A stretch of DNA of 40,223 bases from Arthrobacter sp. Bi83 (GCF_918698095.1 NZ_CAKKLY010000046.1:1-40223), one strand, 5' to 3'. Positions 1-8,321 are shown, counted from the first letter of the stretch. A program made the numbers and translations. Notes: a model not told the origin generated them from the sequence alone.

Positions 1-553
1 CCTTGGCCAGGGCCAGGACGGACAGCGGGGTGTATTCGGACGGTTTGACCACCACGGCGTTGCCCATCCGCAGGGCGGGGGCGATCTGCCAGATGGTGAT
101 CATCATGGGCCAGTTCCACGGGCCGATCGCGCCGACGACGCCGATGGGCCGGTAGTGCAGTTCTGCGCGGGTTTCGCCGTCGTCCACGACGGTTTCCGCC
201 TCCAGCGGCGTTCCGGCGGCGGCGCGCAGCCAGGCGGCGCAGGCGCCGACTTCGAAGCGGGCGTTGGGGCCGTTCAGCGGCTTGCCCTGCTCGCGGGAGA
301 GCAGGCGGGCGAGTTCCTCGGCGGAGCGTTCGACGGCGTCGGCAGCCTTCAGGAGCGCGGCGCTCCGGGCGTCGTGGCCCAGCGCCGCCCACGCCGGCTG
401 GGCGGCCGATGCGGCGGCAATGGCCTGCTCCAGGTCCTGGACGCTGTGGACCGGCGCCTCACCGACTGCTTCTCCGGTGGCGGGGTCAAGGATGGTCCGG
501 GTTTCGCCGGACTCCGGGGTGATCGAGGCCAGCAGGGCATCGTAGGTTTCCAT
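1..553 (-). CDS. Aldehyde dehydrogenase, N-terminal part (runs off the window)
   Basis: NAD(P)-dependent aldehyde dehydrogenase, which oxidises an aldehyde to the acid. Only the first 184 residues lie in the window. The family signature GPWNWP is at residues 144-149, with the oxyanion-hole Asn at 147, followed by VVKPSEYTP (about 168-176), the cofactor-binding stretch. The catalytic Cys and Glu would lie beyond the edge. It is the last visible gene of a minus-strand run that starts with an amine permease and includes a flavin amine oxidase, so the likely substrate is the aldehyde made by that oxidase (inference). The ATG at 553 is 69 bp downstream of the oxidase stop. The exact aldehyde cannot be read from this part. 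Confidence 0.93.
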   Translation of the reverse strand, partial: METYDALLASITPESGETRTILDPATGEAVGEAPVHSVQDLEQAIAAASAAQPAWAALGHDARSAALLKAADAVERSAEELARLLSREQGKPLNGPNARFEVGACAAWLRAAAGTPLEAETVVDDGETRAELHYRPIGVVGAIGPWNWPMMITIWQIAPALRMGNAVVVKPSEYTPLSVLALAK

Positions 554-622
554 GGGGTACTCCACTAGTAGTCAAGCGATGGTCCTGCTCAGGTGGGCGG
601 GACTGGGATTGGGTAGCGTATT

Positions 623-1942
623 TCAGCTGGCGCCGATGGGGGCGCGGGACTCTACGGCCAGTTGGTCCGCTACGGCTCTGGCTGCGTCGAGGCCGCTTTC
701 GATCGCGCCGTCGATGAATCCTCCCCAGCCGTTGGCGAAGTCGGATCCGGCGAGGCGGACCCGGCCTTCTGGTCTTTGGAGTTCGGCCAGCGAACGGGTG
801 AGGTACCAGGTGTAGTGCATTGGCCAGGTGGATCTGGAGTGTTCGTCGTCGATCCAGTTGTGACCGGCTATTTCGAGGACTTCCAGTCCTGGGACGAGGG
901 AGTCGAGGTGACTTTGGGCAGCTACAGGGTCGTCGACATCGATGGCGGCGGCGTCAGGTCCAAAGCAGACGAGGGTGGTGCTGTCATGGTCAATGTATTC
1001 GGCCTGAGCGAAGTTGAGCGCCCCGTTTTCAGGGCCGAGGGCAACGAACCGCTCTTGGCGGCCTTTGACTTTGATCCACAGTTTGGCTCCCTGCCCGGCT
1101 TGGCCCTTGGCTGCCGCTGCCAGTTTGGCGGGAGAAAGAGCGGGCTGGATGTCCACGTCGTTCAGCACGCTCAGGGGCAGGGCAAGGACGATTTGCCGGG
1201 CCGCGTACTGTTGGCCGTCGGCGGTGTGGACGATGACGCCGGCGTTGTCCTGGGCGATGGAAACAACGTGCTGGTTCAGCCGCAGCTCCGCCGTGGAATC
1301 GGCAAGGATGGCCTCAGCGAGGCGGCGGGTGCCGCCGTCGATCTTGAAGCTGGCGCAGGCCTCGAACATGATCTGCCATGAGCCGGTCGCGACCGCGCAC
1401 CAGCGCAGGGCCTGGGTGTAGGCGGCCTGGTCGAGCTTGCCGTTGAAGTTCAGTGTCCAGAAGGAGCGGAGGAGCTGGCGCTGCTCGTCGGGCAGGTCCA
1501 GCCGGTCGATGGCCTCGGAAAGGGTAATGCCGTCGATGTCCGCGACTCCTGGGCTGGACAGTGGCGACCAAGGAAGCGGGAAATAGTGGCGCGAGTCAGC
1601 CAGGAGGGCCTGGTTCGGGGCGTCGAGCAGTTCAAGCAGACTGTCCGCGCTGCCTTCGCGTAGCTGGCCGTTGGCGGTCCAGAAGGCCTTGGTGAACTCC
1701 GGCCCGGGGACGGGGTTGATCCCGTAGCGTCCCATTTCCGCCCAGACGTAAGGCTGGGTCCAGTGCACCCAGGTGCCGCCAAGTTCGAGGTTGCGGCCCA
1801 GCCGTTCGTCGAGGTGGGTGCGGCCTGCGATGCGGTCCCGGGCTTCGAGCAGGGTGGTGGTGTGGCCGCGACGCGAGAGTTCACGGGCGGCGGTGAGGCC
1901 GGCGAACCCGGCGCCCACAATGATGACATCGGAGGTTTCCAC
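623..1942 (-). CDS. Flavin monoamine oxidase family protein
   Basis: FAD-dependent amine oxidase of 439 aa, expected to oxidise a primary amine to an aldehyde with release of ammonia and H2O2. The dinucleotide-binding GAGFAG is at residues 10-15, with the ribose-binding Glu in LLEARDRIAGR near 33. The amine-oxidase motif GGTWVHW is at 55-61, and the C-terminal FAD contact SDFANGWGGFIDGAIESG is near 400-417. The C-terminal motif lacks the cysteine used for covalent flavin attachment in mitochondrial MAO, so FAD is probably non-covalent. The start is a GTG at 1942 preceded by GGGGAGA, 13 bp after the cupin stop. The partner aldehyde dehydrogenase follows. Whether it prefers putrescine, tyramine or another amine cannot be decided from sequence. 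Confidence 0.93.
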   Translation of the reverse strand: METSDVIIVGAGFAGLTAARELSRRGHTTTLLEARDRIAGRTHLDERLGRNLELGGTWVHWTQPYVWAEMGRYGINPVPGPEFTKAFWTANGQLREGSADSLLELLDAPNQALLADSRHYFPLPWSPLSSPGVADIDGITLSEAIDRLDLPDEQRQLLRSFWTLNFNGKLDQAAYTQALRWCAVATGSWQIMFEACASFKIDGGTRRLAEAILADSTAELRLNQHVVSIAQDNAGVIVHTADGQQYAARQIVLALPLSVLNDVDIQPALSPAKLAAAAKGQAGQGAKLWIKVKGRQERFVALGPENGALNFAQAEYIDHDSTTLVCFGPDAAAIDVDDPVAAQSHLDSLVPGLEVLEIAGHNWIDDEHSRSTWPMHYTWYLTRSLAELQRPEGRVRLAGSDFANGWGGFIDGAIESGLDAARAVADQLAVESRAPIGAS

Positions 1943-1955
1943 GGAGATTCTCCCC

Positions 1956-2288
1956 TTAGCTGTAGACGAAGAATTCGATGGTGGGTTCCAGGACGGTCCA
2001 GCGGGTCATCGCACCCTTGGAGAGGGAGGCCATGGACCCGGCTGTGAGGTCGAAGGTGTCGGCGCCCTTGACGTCGATGCGCAGGTGTCCGGAGACGATG
2101 TAGATGGTTTCGTCCTGGTCGATGGGCAGGTCGAAGGGTTCGGGCGCCTCCTCGGGCGTGACCTTCCAGATGCCGGAGCTCAGCGCGTCGTTGCCATTGT
2201 CGCCGGGGCGGAGAAGCCATTGCACATTCCCGAGTTCGAAGGGTTCGAAGGCTGCGTCGGTGTGCTGGGTGTGGAAGACCTGGGACAT
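1956..2288 (-). CDS. Small single-domain cupin protein
   Basis: Protein of 110 aa with one cupin barrel. The core around TIYIVSGHLRIDV and the C-terminal ending RWTVLEPTIEFFVYS resemble the short cupins of the DUF861/EutQ-like group. The metal-site histidines are not all present, so enzymatic function is unclear. The ATG at 2288 follows AAGGAGCAACATC and is preferred over an in-frame ATG 45 bp upstream that lacks a ribosome site. It sits 55 bp after moaF and 13 bp before the amine oxidase, inside the amine operon. A sensing, binding or metabolite-repair role is possible, but nothing in the sequence shows which. Confidence 0.85.
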   Translation of the reverse strand: MSQVFHTQHTDAAFEPFELGNVQWLLRPGDNGNDALSSGIWKVTPEEAPEPFDLPIDQDETIYIVSGHLRIDVKGADTFDLTAGSMASLSKGAMTRWTVLEPTIEFFVYS

Positions 2289-2343
2289 GATGTTGCTCCT
2301 TGAGTTTGTTGGCCGGACCGGCTGGCCGGGCATCGGTTTGCGG

Positions 2344-3135
2344 TTAGTGTTTGCGGGTGTCCTGCGGGTACTCGGTGGTGTTTAGCACGCTGAGCCGTGA
2401 GTTGAACGGCAGGATGACAGGCTCGGCGGCGGGGTCGTCCCAGCCGAACATCCGCCCGATCGAGCGCTGTTCACGGAGATCCACGAGCAGCACGGCTTCA
2501 ACTGTCATGACTTTCTCGGTCCAGAAGAAGATGTAAAGGTCTTCGGCGACGGCCCAGGTCATGCAACGGTCCGTATCCGCGAGTCCGGCCTCTCCGCCGC
2601 GGACGCAGTTCCAGGTGAACGTTCCCGCATTCAGGTAGATGTGCTCGTAACTCTCCACATCGCTGTAGCGGTAGAAGATCCGCTTCCCGACCAGGCCGGA
2701 GGATCGCTCGTGCAGGGATGACGAACCGTCGGCGTTCGAGTGCGTGAATTCTGTGGTGCTCCGGATCCTGCCGTCCACGGTGACGAAGGCGGAGACGCCG
2801 CTGGTGACGGCGCCGGTGTTGCGGTCGAAGATGATGGTGACGTTTTCGGCGTCGATGCCTTCACTGCGGACGAAGTCGATGATGAAGACGCCAGGACGGG
2901 CTTCGATTGCTTTGTAGGTTGCTGTTCCGCTTCCTGAGGGGCCGGACCAGCCTAGGGAGGACGCGTCCTTGAAGGCGTATTCGGTGATGGAGCCCGCAGG
3001 TGCCGGTATGGTCAGGGCCGTGTTGGACAAGGCGGAAGTGGCAGGCAGTGTCTGGTCGCCGAAGCCGTCCAGCATGGCTGACACGGGGGGCCATTCGTCT
3101 TCGGGGATGTAGTCCTGGATCTCTGTGGACGTCAT
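2344..3135 (-). CDS. moaF: MoaF family protein (monoamine-regulon type)
   Basis: Protein of 263 aa matching the two-part MoaF family (N-terminal MoaF and C-terminal MoaF_C domains). The conserved C-terminal signature LLVDLREQRSIGRMFGWD lies at about 216-233. Databases often label the family a molybdenum-cofactor protein, but the name comes from a Klebsiella monoamine-induced gene, and no cofactor-biosynthesis gene is near. The ATG at 3135 is preceded by GAAAGGAACC. A further 60 in-frame upstream codons overlap the space to the permease and look non-coding. The gene lies between an amine permease and an amine oxidase, which supports a role in amine catabolism. Its biochemical activity is unknown. 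The likely fold is a lipocalin-like barrel (inference). Confidence 0.85.
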   Translation of the reverse strand: MTSTEIQDYIPEDEWPPVSAMLDGFGDQTLPATSALSNTALTIPAPAGSITEYAFKDASSLGWSGPSGSGTATYKAIEARPGVFIIDFVRSEGIDAENVTIIFDRNTGAVTSGVSAFVTVDGRIRSTTEFTHSNADGSSSLHERSSGLVGKRIFYRYSDVESYEHIYLNAGTFTWNCVRGGEAGLADTDRCMTWAVAEDLYIFFWTEKVMTVEAVLLVDLREQRSIGRMFGWDDPAAEPVILPFNSRLSVLNTTEYPQDTRKH

Positions 3136-3196
3136 TGGATGGTTCCTTTCATCGGGCACGGGGGTGCCCTGGGGATGGGCGTATCGGAAGTGGATG

Positions 3197-4651
3197 TCAG
3201 AGGATTTCTGCGGCGTAATTGATCGCGGGCTTTTGCCTGCCCCGTACCAGTCCGGCTGCGAAGAAGAGCGGGATGCCGATGAGGAGCCAGCGTGCCACGC
3301 CGCCAGCGCCGCCAAGCAGGACGTCGTAGTTGTCCAGCGTCAGGTAACCGACAATTACGAAGGCAAGGAAGGACAGTGCGGGAGCGATCACGGTCACCCA
3401 GAGGTTGTCGCGGACGCCCGTTCTGGCGAAATAGACGAGGATCGCGGCCGAGGTCACCAACAGGATTGCGATGAACCCGGCCGTACCCAAGGCTACGAAC
3501 CACGCGAACACGGTGGTAATGGGGTCCGCCCCGGTCAGGAGGAAGGTGCTGATGATGGCCAGAACAACGAGCCCATTCACAAGGCCTGCAAAAGACGGGG
3601 CGCCGGTCTTGGAGACCGAGGCGAGCTTGGCGGGGAGTGCGCCGGCCCGTCCGAGCGCAAACAGGTAGCGTGAGAACATGTTGGACAGTCCCAGGAGCAT
3701 CGCGATGAAGCTGGTGACGACGAGTACTTGCATGGCGACGCTGAGCCATGAACCGGCGCTGGCTTCTGCCAAATCGAAGATCATTCCCGAGGGGTTTTCC
3801 GTGGACGCCGCCTGAATTTTGTCGATTCCGATGGCGCCGCTGATGGCCCAGGTGGAAAGTGCGTAGAAAACGCCGATGAACGCGATGACGAGGTAGGCGG
3901 CGCGCGGAATTGTGCGTCGAGGATTCTTCGCCTCCTCGGCGAAGACAACGGTTGCTTCGAAGCTGGTGAAGCATGCGAAGGCGAAAAGCAAGGAAATTCC
4001 TAAACCGGGTCCGAAGATGTTCGAGCTGGTGAAGCCTTCGAAGGTGAAGATTCCCAGGCCGTTTTGGGCCACGAGAGATACAACCAACGCAGCTATGACC
4101 AGCGTTTCGCCAAGGATGAGAACTCCCAGCACTTTCAGGCTTGCGTCGACGCCCCGCATCGTCAGCCCGGTAGTTACCGCCAGAATGACCACGATCCAGA
4201 CGTAGACAGGAAGTCCGATGCCGGTGAGGCTTTCAATCAGCTGCTGGGCAAACACGCCGAACTGTGCCCATAGGCCGATCTGAAGGCTGAGATAGGTCAG
4301 TATCGCGATTCCCGCGCCACCCGTGGCCCACTTGTTGCCCAGGCCTTTGGCGATGTAGGCCACAAAGCCGCCGGCGTTGGTGATGTGCTGACTCATCCGC
4401 AGGTAGCCGACCGAAAAGAGAGCAACCAACAGTGCGGCGATGGCGTAGATCACTGGCGTTCCGGGACCGCTGGCGGAAAAGAGGACGGGGCTGGCACCCA
4501 CGACCGCAGCCATCGGCGCGGCCGCCGCGATGGCAAAAAAGGCAATGGCGACAACACCGAGCCTGTTCGCTCTCAACCGGACCGAAGTCGCCGTGGAGAG
4601 GGGATCTTCTACTTCAAGATGTGCGGTGGTCTGACTGGATTCTTGATTCAT
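3197..4651 (-). CDS. APC family amino acid/amine permease
   Basis: Integral membrane transporter of 484 aa with about 12 hydrophobic segments. The first starts near residue 30 and contains GLG-free AIAAAAPMAAVVG, typical of the APC superfamily. The segment FTSFEATVVFAEEAKNPRRTIPRA is the usual APC loop after TM6. It is the promoter-proximal gene of the amine operon, so it probably imports the amine or polyamine that the oxidase attacks. The ATG at 4651 has GAAGG 8 nt upstream. In-frame codons extending to 4822 run through the operator and are rejected. The long leader (about 130 nt after the predicted -10) has no obvious gene. Confidence 0.9.
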   Translation of the reverse strand: MNQESSQTTAHLEVEDPLSTATSVRLRANRLGVVAIAFFAIAAAAPMAAVVGASPVLFSASGPGTPVIYAIAALLVALFSVGYLRMSQHITNAGGFVAYIAKGLGNKWATGGAGIAILTYLSLQIGLWAQFGVFAQQLIESLTGIGLPVYVWIVVILAVTTGLTMRGVDASLKVLGVLILGETLVIAALVVSLVAQNGLGIFTFEGFTSSNIFGPGLGISLLFAFACFTSFEATVVFAEEAKNPRRTIPRAAYLVIAFIGVFYALSTWAISGAIGIDKIQAASTENPSGMIFDLAEASAGSWLSVAMQVLVVTSFIAMLLGLSNMFSRYLFALGRAGALPAKLASVSKTGAPSFAGLVNGLVVLAIISTFLLTGADPITTVFAWFVALGTAGFIAILLVTSAAILVYFARTGVRDNLWVTVIAPALSFLAFVIVGYLTLDNYDVLLGGAGGVARWLLIGIPLFFAAGLVRGRQKPAINYAAEIL

Positions 4652-4790
4652 GGGTGGGTCCTTCAGGAGTGCATTGTCGACGCCGATGCGGAGGGTAGGA
4701 AGCCTGCTGTAGCGCGCCGGTGCGCGGCAGCAAAAGGCCAGAAGCTGTTCCTGGGAGGGGCAGATCGTCGGGTGATCTGAGCCACAATTG

Positions 4791-4812
4791 AAACTATACG
4801 TTTGTATAGTTT
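4791..4812. promoter_or_regulatory. Palindromic operator between TetR gene and amine operon
   Basis: AAACTATAC - GTTT - GTATAGTTT is a perfect 9-bp inverted repeat with a 4-bp spacer. It overlaps the -10 and spacer of the minus-strand promoter and lies 50 bp upstream of the divergent TetR start. Size, symmetry and place fit a TetR-dimer operator that represses the amine operon. Binding by the adjacent TetR is inferred. Confidence 0.7.
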
Positions 4813-4822
4813 GAACTGTCAA
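4793..4822 (-). promoter_or_regulatory. Predicted sigma-70-type promoter of the amine operon
   Basis: On the minus strand TTGACA (4822-4817) is followed after 18 nt by TATAGT (4798-4793). The -35 is a full match to consensus and the -10 has one mismatch. The palindromic operator covers the spacer and -10. This is the best promoter seen in the window. Confidence 0.65.
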
Positions 4823-4850
4823 CGGGCGACTTTGCGACGCGTAACGCGGC

Positions 4851-4856
4851 TAGACT
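4851..4856 (+). promoter_or_regulatory. -10 hexamer TAGACT for a leaderless TetR mRNA
   Basis: TAGACT lies exactly 6 nt before the ATG at 4863, and there is no Shine-Dalgarno sequence. This spacing places the transcription start at the A of the ATG. No convincing -35 is visible. Confidence 0.5.
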
Positions 4857-4862
4857 CGCTGT

Positions 4863-5477
4863 ATGAGCCAGGAAACTCGCAAGTTGCCGTACGGAGATGG
4901 CCGCGAGGCGCTGCTAGCGGCCGTCATCGACGTGGTCGCAGAAAAGGGCCTCCGAGGAGTGACGTATCGGTCCGTGGCAGCGCGTGCGGGCGTCAACCAC
5001 GCCTTGGTGACGCACCACTTCGGGTCCTTGGAAGGGCTGCTGGCCGCCACGATGGAGTGGGCGGTACAGAGGTCCATCCGGGAAACGGGCCTGGCCGGGA
5101 TCGCGGACTTTGACGATGACTTTGCCGACTCTCTTATTGCATCGGTCTCAGCTGAACCCGAACTGCAACTGTTCCAGTTCGAAATGATCCTAGAGTCGAG
5201 GCGCAATCCGCAGATCCGTTCCATGGTGGAGCGTCTCTACGAGAACTACGTAAGCACTGTTGAAGAAGCCTTGAGCAAACGGGGACTGGACACCAGCGGT
5301 GAGGCCTCCTTGGCCATTTTCGCCGCACTTGACGGCCTCATGCTGCAATTCCTCACGATCAGCAACCCGACCAAAATCAGGTCAGCAGTGGCCCAAGTAG
5401 GCCAGCTGGTGGCCGGACTTCGGGAGTCCAGCAACGGCAATGACGATCCCCGGCACCAGGTGACCGCGACGAGCTAG
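4863..5477 (+). CDS. TetR/AcrR family regulator of the amine operon
   Basis: DNA-binding regulator of 204 aa. The N-terminal helix-turn-helix covers about residues 34-58, with the family core YRSVAARAGVNHALVTHHFG, followed by an all-helical ligand-binding domain. It is divergent from the permease-moaF-cupin-oxidase-dehydrogenase operon, with a perfect palindrome in the shared 211-bp gap. The simplest model is that it represses the operon and is released by the amine or a breakdown product (inference). The ATG at 4863 has no ribosome site but a TAGACT hexamer 6 nt upstream, which fits leaderless translation. Confidence 0.9.
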   Translation: MSQETRKLPYGDGREALLAAVIDVVAEKGLRGVTYRSVAARAGVNHALVTHHFGSLEGLLAATMEWAVQRSIRETGLAGIADFDDDFADSLIASVSAEPELQLFQFEMILESRRNPQIRSMVERLYENYVSTVEEALSKRGLDTSGEASLAIFAALDGLMLQFLTISNPTKIRSAVAQVGQLVAGLRESSNGNDDPRHQVTATS

Positions 5478-5629
5478 CGTGCCGCTGCCCTGCCGCTGAG
5501 CGCCTCGACCAAGCGACCGGGGCGCTGCAGTTCTCGTTCTCACAGACGAAGGATTTCAAGAACGGGTTGATTCGGGAATCGCGGTGCTGGTGGCGAGCTA
5601 CCGCATGCGACGCGCCTACCTCATATCGG

Positions 5630-6871
5630 CTAGTCCGGTTTGCCGACAATCACCTGCGACGGACTGTGCGTGACGTAGCCATTAGCCCAGGAAAAGAGGG
5701 CCTGGAGCTTCTGCTGGAAACCGGGCAGCAAGGCGAGGTGAACTCCCAGCCAGGAGACGAACGCCAGCGGGCCTTGCAGTTGGATACGCTTGCGGCCGAG
5801 TTCGGCGACTGCGGCTCCGCGGCCGACCATTGCCATGTAGCCCTTGTCCCAATAGACGAACGGCTGGCGCATTTGGCCGGTGAGGTCAGCGTAGATGTTG
5901 CGGGCGGCCCATTTGCCGGACTGCTGGGCGACCGAACCGAGCTGGGGAAGTTTGGCGCCCCTGGCATCGGTGATGTTGGCTGCATCGCCCAGCACGTAGA
6001 CGCCCTCGGCCCCGGCCGCGGTCAGATCGGTCAGCACGTCGATGCGTCCGCCTTTCCCCTGCGGCAGGCCGGACTCGGCGATGATTTTTCCGGCCTGCAG
6101 GCCCCCGGCCCACACAACGATCTTGGCTCGAATGACGGTGCCGTCCGCGAGCGTGACGCCGTCGGGACGGACGTCTGTCACGCCTTGGCCCATGTGTAGT
6201 TGTACCCCGAGTTTCACCAGACGGTCACGGGTATACGTCTGTGATTTGGCGGAGAACGCCATCAGCACGTTCGGCACCATATCCACGAGATGGACTCGAC
6301 ACCGGCCCGCAAGGCCGGGCGAAAAATACTTCGGCACAATGTACTTGACGTTCTCTGCCAGCGCACCGGCGGTCTCCACTCCGGTGGGGCCACCGCCGAC
6401 CACAACGACGTCCACGCTGCCCGCATGTTCACGGTCCGCCTCATCCAGGACGCGGGTGAGGGAAGCGCTCAGCCGCGTGGCGTCAGCCACTGAATACAGC
6501 GGATAGGCGTGTTCTTCGGCGCCCGGAGTGTTGAAGAAGTTCGGGACGGCACCTGTGGCAATTACGAGGATCCGTGCCTGGTGACGGGAACCGTCGGCCG
6601 TGGTGACGGTTCGGGTGACGGAATCGATCGCCGTCACCTCCGCCGTGAGGACGCGCACGCCTTTTATGCCGCGGAACACGGAACGAAGAGGCCGAGCCAC
6701 CGCCGACACGCCGATCTGCGACGCCGCCACCTGGTACAGAAGGGGCTGGAACTGATGGTAGTTGTTCGCGTCGATCAGGAGTACCCGAATGCCCTTGCGG
6801 CCGAGCTCCTCGGCCGCGGTCATGCCGGCAAACCCACCGCCAACCACGATGACCTGATATGTATCGTCCAT
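5630..6871 (-). CDS. ndh: Type II NADH dehydrogenase (NDH-2)
   Basis: Non-proton-pumping NADH:quinone oxidoreductase of 413 aa, a membrane-associated flavoprotein that feeds electrons into menaquinone. FAD-binding GGGFAG is at residues 11-16 and the NADH-binding GGGPTG at 159-164. The second FAD contact YVLGDAAN is at 292-299. The quinone-site motif AQQSGKWAARN (315-325) is followed by a C-terminal amphipathic region. The length is slightly below the 430-460 aa of typical actinobacterial Ndh but all domains are present. The gene stands alone, convergent with the TetR gene. The ATG at 6871 lacks a ribosome site and has TATGTT 6 nt upstream. Another pyridine-nucleotide disulfide-family oxidoreductase is possible but less likely. 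Confidence 0.9.
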   Translation of the reverse strand: MDDTYQVIVVGGGFAGMTAAEELGRKGIRVLLIDANNYHQFQPLLYQVAASQIGVSAVARPLRSVFRGIKGVRVLTAEVTAIDSVTRTVTTADGSRHQARILVIATGAVPNFFNTPGAEEHAYPLYSVADATRLSASLTRVLDEADREHAGSVDVVVVGGGPTGVETAGALAENVKYIVPKYFSPGLAGRCRVHLVDMVPNVLMAFSAKSQTYTRDRLVKLGVQLHMGQGVTDVRPDGVTLADGTVIRAKIVVWAGGLQAGKIIAESGLPQGKGGRIDVLTDLTAAGAEGVYVLGDAANITDARGAKLPQLGSVAQQSGKWAARNIYADLTGQMRQPFVYWDKGYMAMVGRGAAVAELGRKRIQLQGPLAFVSWLGVHLALLPGFQQKLQALFSWANGYVTHSPSQVIVGKPD

Positions 6872-6877
6872 TCGAGC

Positions 6878-6883
6878 AACATA
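6878..6883 (-). promoter_or_regulatory. -10 hexamer TATGTT for leaderless ndh mRNA
   Basis: TATGTT reads 6883 to 6878 on the minus strand, 6 nt before the ATG at 6871. A TTGCGC at -35 would have only a 15-bp spacer, so the -35 is unclear. Confidence 0.45.
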
Positions 6884-7080
6884 CCGTGCGGGTCAGCTGC
6901 GCAACAGGGCACGTTTGTGGCTCCGGGAAGCTCCGGCTTCCCCGGCCCGCCGGTAAGAGGGTATGGGGTTACTGAGGGCCTCCGCGGGCCGTGAAGATGT
7001 CAGATACCTCCACTAAGCCCCGGGGCCTCCTCACTTCAAGGCTTATGTCACCCACGTCATGGCCTGGAAGGCGGCTTCAT

Positions 7081-7474
7081 GCTTACTTCGCGGGCTTTCC
7101 GAAATGGCTGTATCTTCAGGTCCGATCAAAGGGTGACGAAAGCTCATCCGGATGCAGCTCGGGTCTGGCTCGGACAAGACGGAGGGGATGGCGGAACGAC
7201 CGTCCCGACCAGGCTATCCACTGCCATCTCGACCTTCGTGCGGACGTTTACGCGGCCGCTGACCAGCCGTCGGCAGCAGCCGCCACCACTACAACGCCAC
7301 ACACTGCAGAACGAGATCGAAGAACTGCGGGCCAAGATGCAAGACCAGGAGGAAGAACTAGGTGCCGCCCGGGAGGCGAACCGTCAACTCATAGGGCAAC
7401 TCAACAGGCCGGCGCCAAGTGATGGTTTGGATGGCCGCCGCGGCACGATGCAAGATGCGACCCGCCAGGACTGA
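7081..7474 (+). pseudogene. Relic of a DUF6262-like (recombinase-associated) protein
   Basis: Two reading frames together resemble the small coiled-coil protein encoded beside Tn554-type tyrosine recombinases (DUF6262). In the frame starting at 7081, AGFPKWLYLQ resembles the family's AGVSRSWLYTQ helix-turn-helix region. After a frame change, the coil from 7313 to 7408 (QNEIEELRAKMQDQEEELGA and then AAREANRQLIGQLNR) resembles the conserved C-terminus. No single frame joins them and no recombinase gene is adjacent, so this is read as debris of an integrated element. The family match is from memory of its pattern and should be treated as tentative. The rest of 6872-7514 shows no gene. Confidence 0.4.
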
Positions 7475-7514
7475 AGCCCTTGGATATCCCGGGGAAGCAT
7501 CGCCTATGTGGTCC

Positions 7515-8138
7515 TTAGTGCCGGTTACTACGCCAGGCTTCGACCGTTCGGTTGATATAGGTCTCGACGCTGGCGCTGACCTTGGTGGACGGGTCAAGCA
7601 GCCATTGCAGCCCGATTCCGTCCAACACGGCGGTGACCAGGCGAACTTCTATCTCGATTTCGGCTGAGGTGAGCGGTGCCACGTCGCCGGCGTCGACCGC
7701 TTGCCGGAGATGGAGTGCGAGAGTTTCGAGGTTGTCCGTATAGCGGCGTTGAATGAAGACGTGAGCCGGATGGGCCGGGCTGGATGCCTCGGCCGCGATG
7801 GTGGTGAACAACTCGAGCAGCCCCCGGTTGCTCAGATGCGCAGTCATGACCTCAGGTAGTCGGCGGAAATAGTCCAGACCGAGAACACCCGTGAGGCTGG
7901 CTTCGACAGTTCGTCGGTCCCACTCCTGCAGCACTGCCGTGAGGAGTCCTTCCTTGCTGCCGAAATGCTGCAGCAGCGTGGCGTGGGAGACCCCGACCCG
8001 GTCAGCGATGGTCCGGATCGAGCCACCCGCGTAGCCGTTCTCTCCGAAGACCGCGATGGCGACAGCGACGATCTGTTCACGCCGCCGGATTCCGGTGCGG
8101 TAGGGACCCCGTGAGGTAGTCCCTGTGCTATTCGACAT
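7515..8138 (-). CDS. TetR/AcrR family regulator
   Basis: Regulator of 207 aa. The helix-turn-helix lies at about 40-62 (IRTIADRVGVSHATLLQHFG), and the C-terminal domain is of the TetR_C_6-like type (VRLVTAVLDGIGLQWLLDP). It is divergent from the aldo/keto reductase-SnoaL-SDR operon, with a 183-bp gap, so it probably controls that operon. The ATG at 8138 follows AAGGTGGAACCT. An in-frame extension to 8312 crosses the divergent promoter region and is rejected. No perfect palindrome was found in the gap. AACC...GGTT (8171-8186) is a weak candidate half-site pair. Confidence 0.9.
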   Translation of the reverse strand: MSNSTGTTSRGPYRTGIRRREQIVAVAIAVFGENGYAGGSIRTIADRVGVSHATLLQHFGSKEGLLTAVLQEWDRRTVEASLTGVLGLDYFRRLPEVMTAHLSNRGLLELFTTIAAEASSPAHPAHVFIQRRYTDNLETLALHLRQAVDAGDVAPLTSAEIEIEVRLVTAVLDGIGLQWLLDPSTKVSASVETYINRTVEAWRSNRH

Positions 8139-8162
8139 AGGTTCCACCTTCTCATGAATCCG

Positions 8163-8191
8163 TTGACCAAAACCTACCACTCGGTTACAGT
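8163..8191 (+). promoter_or_regulatory. Possible promoter of the AKR-SnoaL-SDR operon
   Basis: TTGACC (8163-8168), a 17-nt spacer and TACAGT (8186-8191) point toward the operon. It lies just outside the divergent TetR gene, so repressor binding here could control both directions. The resulting leader would be about 125 nt. Confidence 0.4.
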
Positions 8192-8321
8192 TTATCTCCA
8201 GATAGGGGCGCCGTCGACAGCAGCCTCGACCACGACTCCCACGACGCAAACATCCTCCCTGACGTCCGGCACCTGCCAAGCCCGGCCGCCCGCCAACCAC
8301 CATGGAAGACAAGGAACTCTG

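Noticed and set aside
4652..4822. N-terminal extension of the permease
   Set aside because: It would place the start codon inside the -35 of the predicted promoter; the ATG at 4651 has a ribosome site and begins a normal APC N-terminus.
5499..5526. AGCGCC/GGCGCT hairpin between TetR and ndh
   Set aside because: Six-bp stem with a 16-nt loop and no T tract; too weak to call a terminator.
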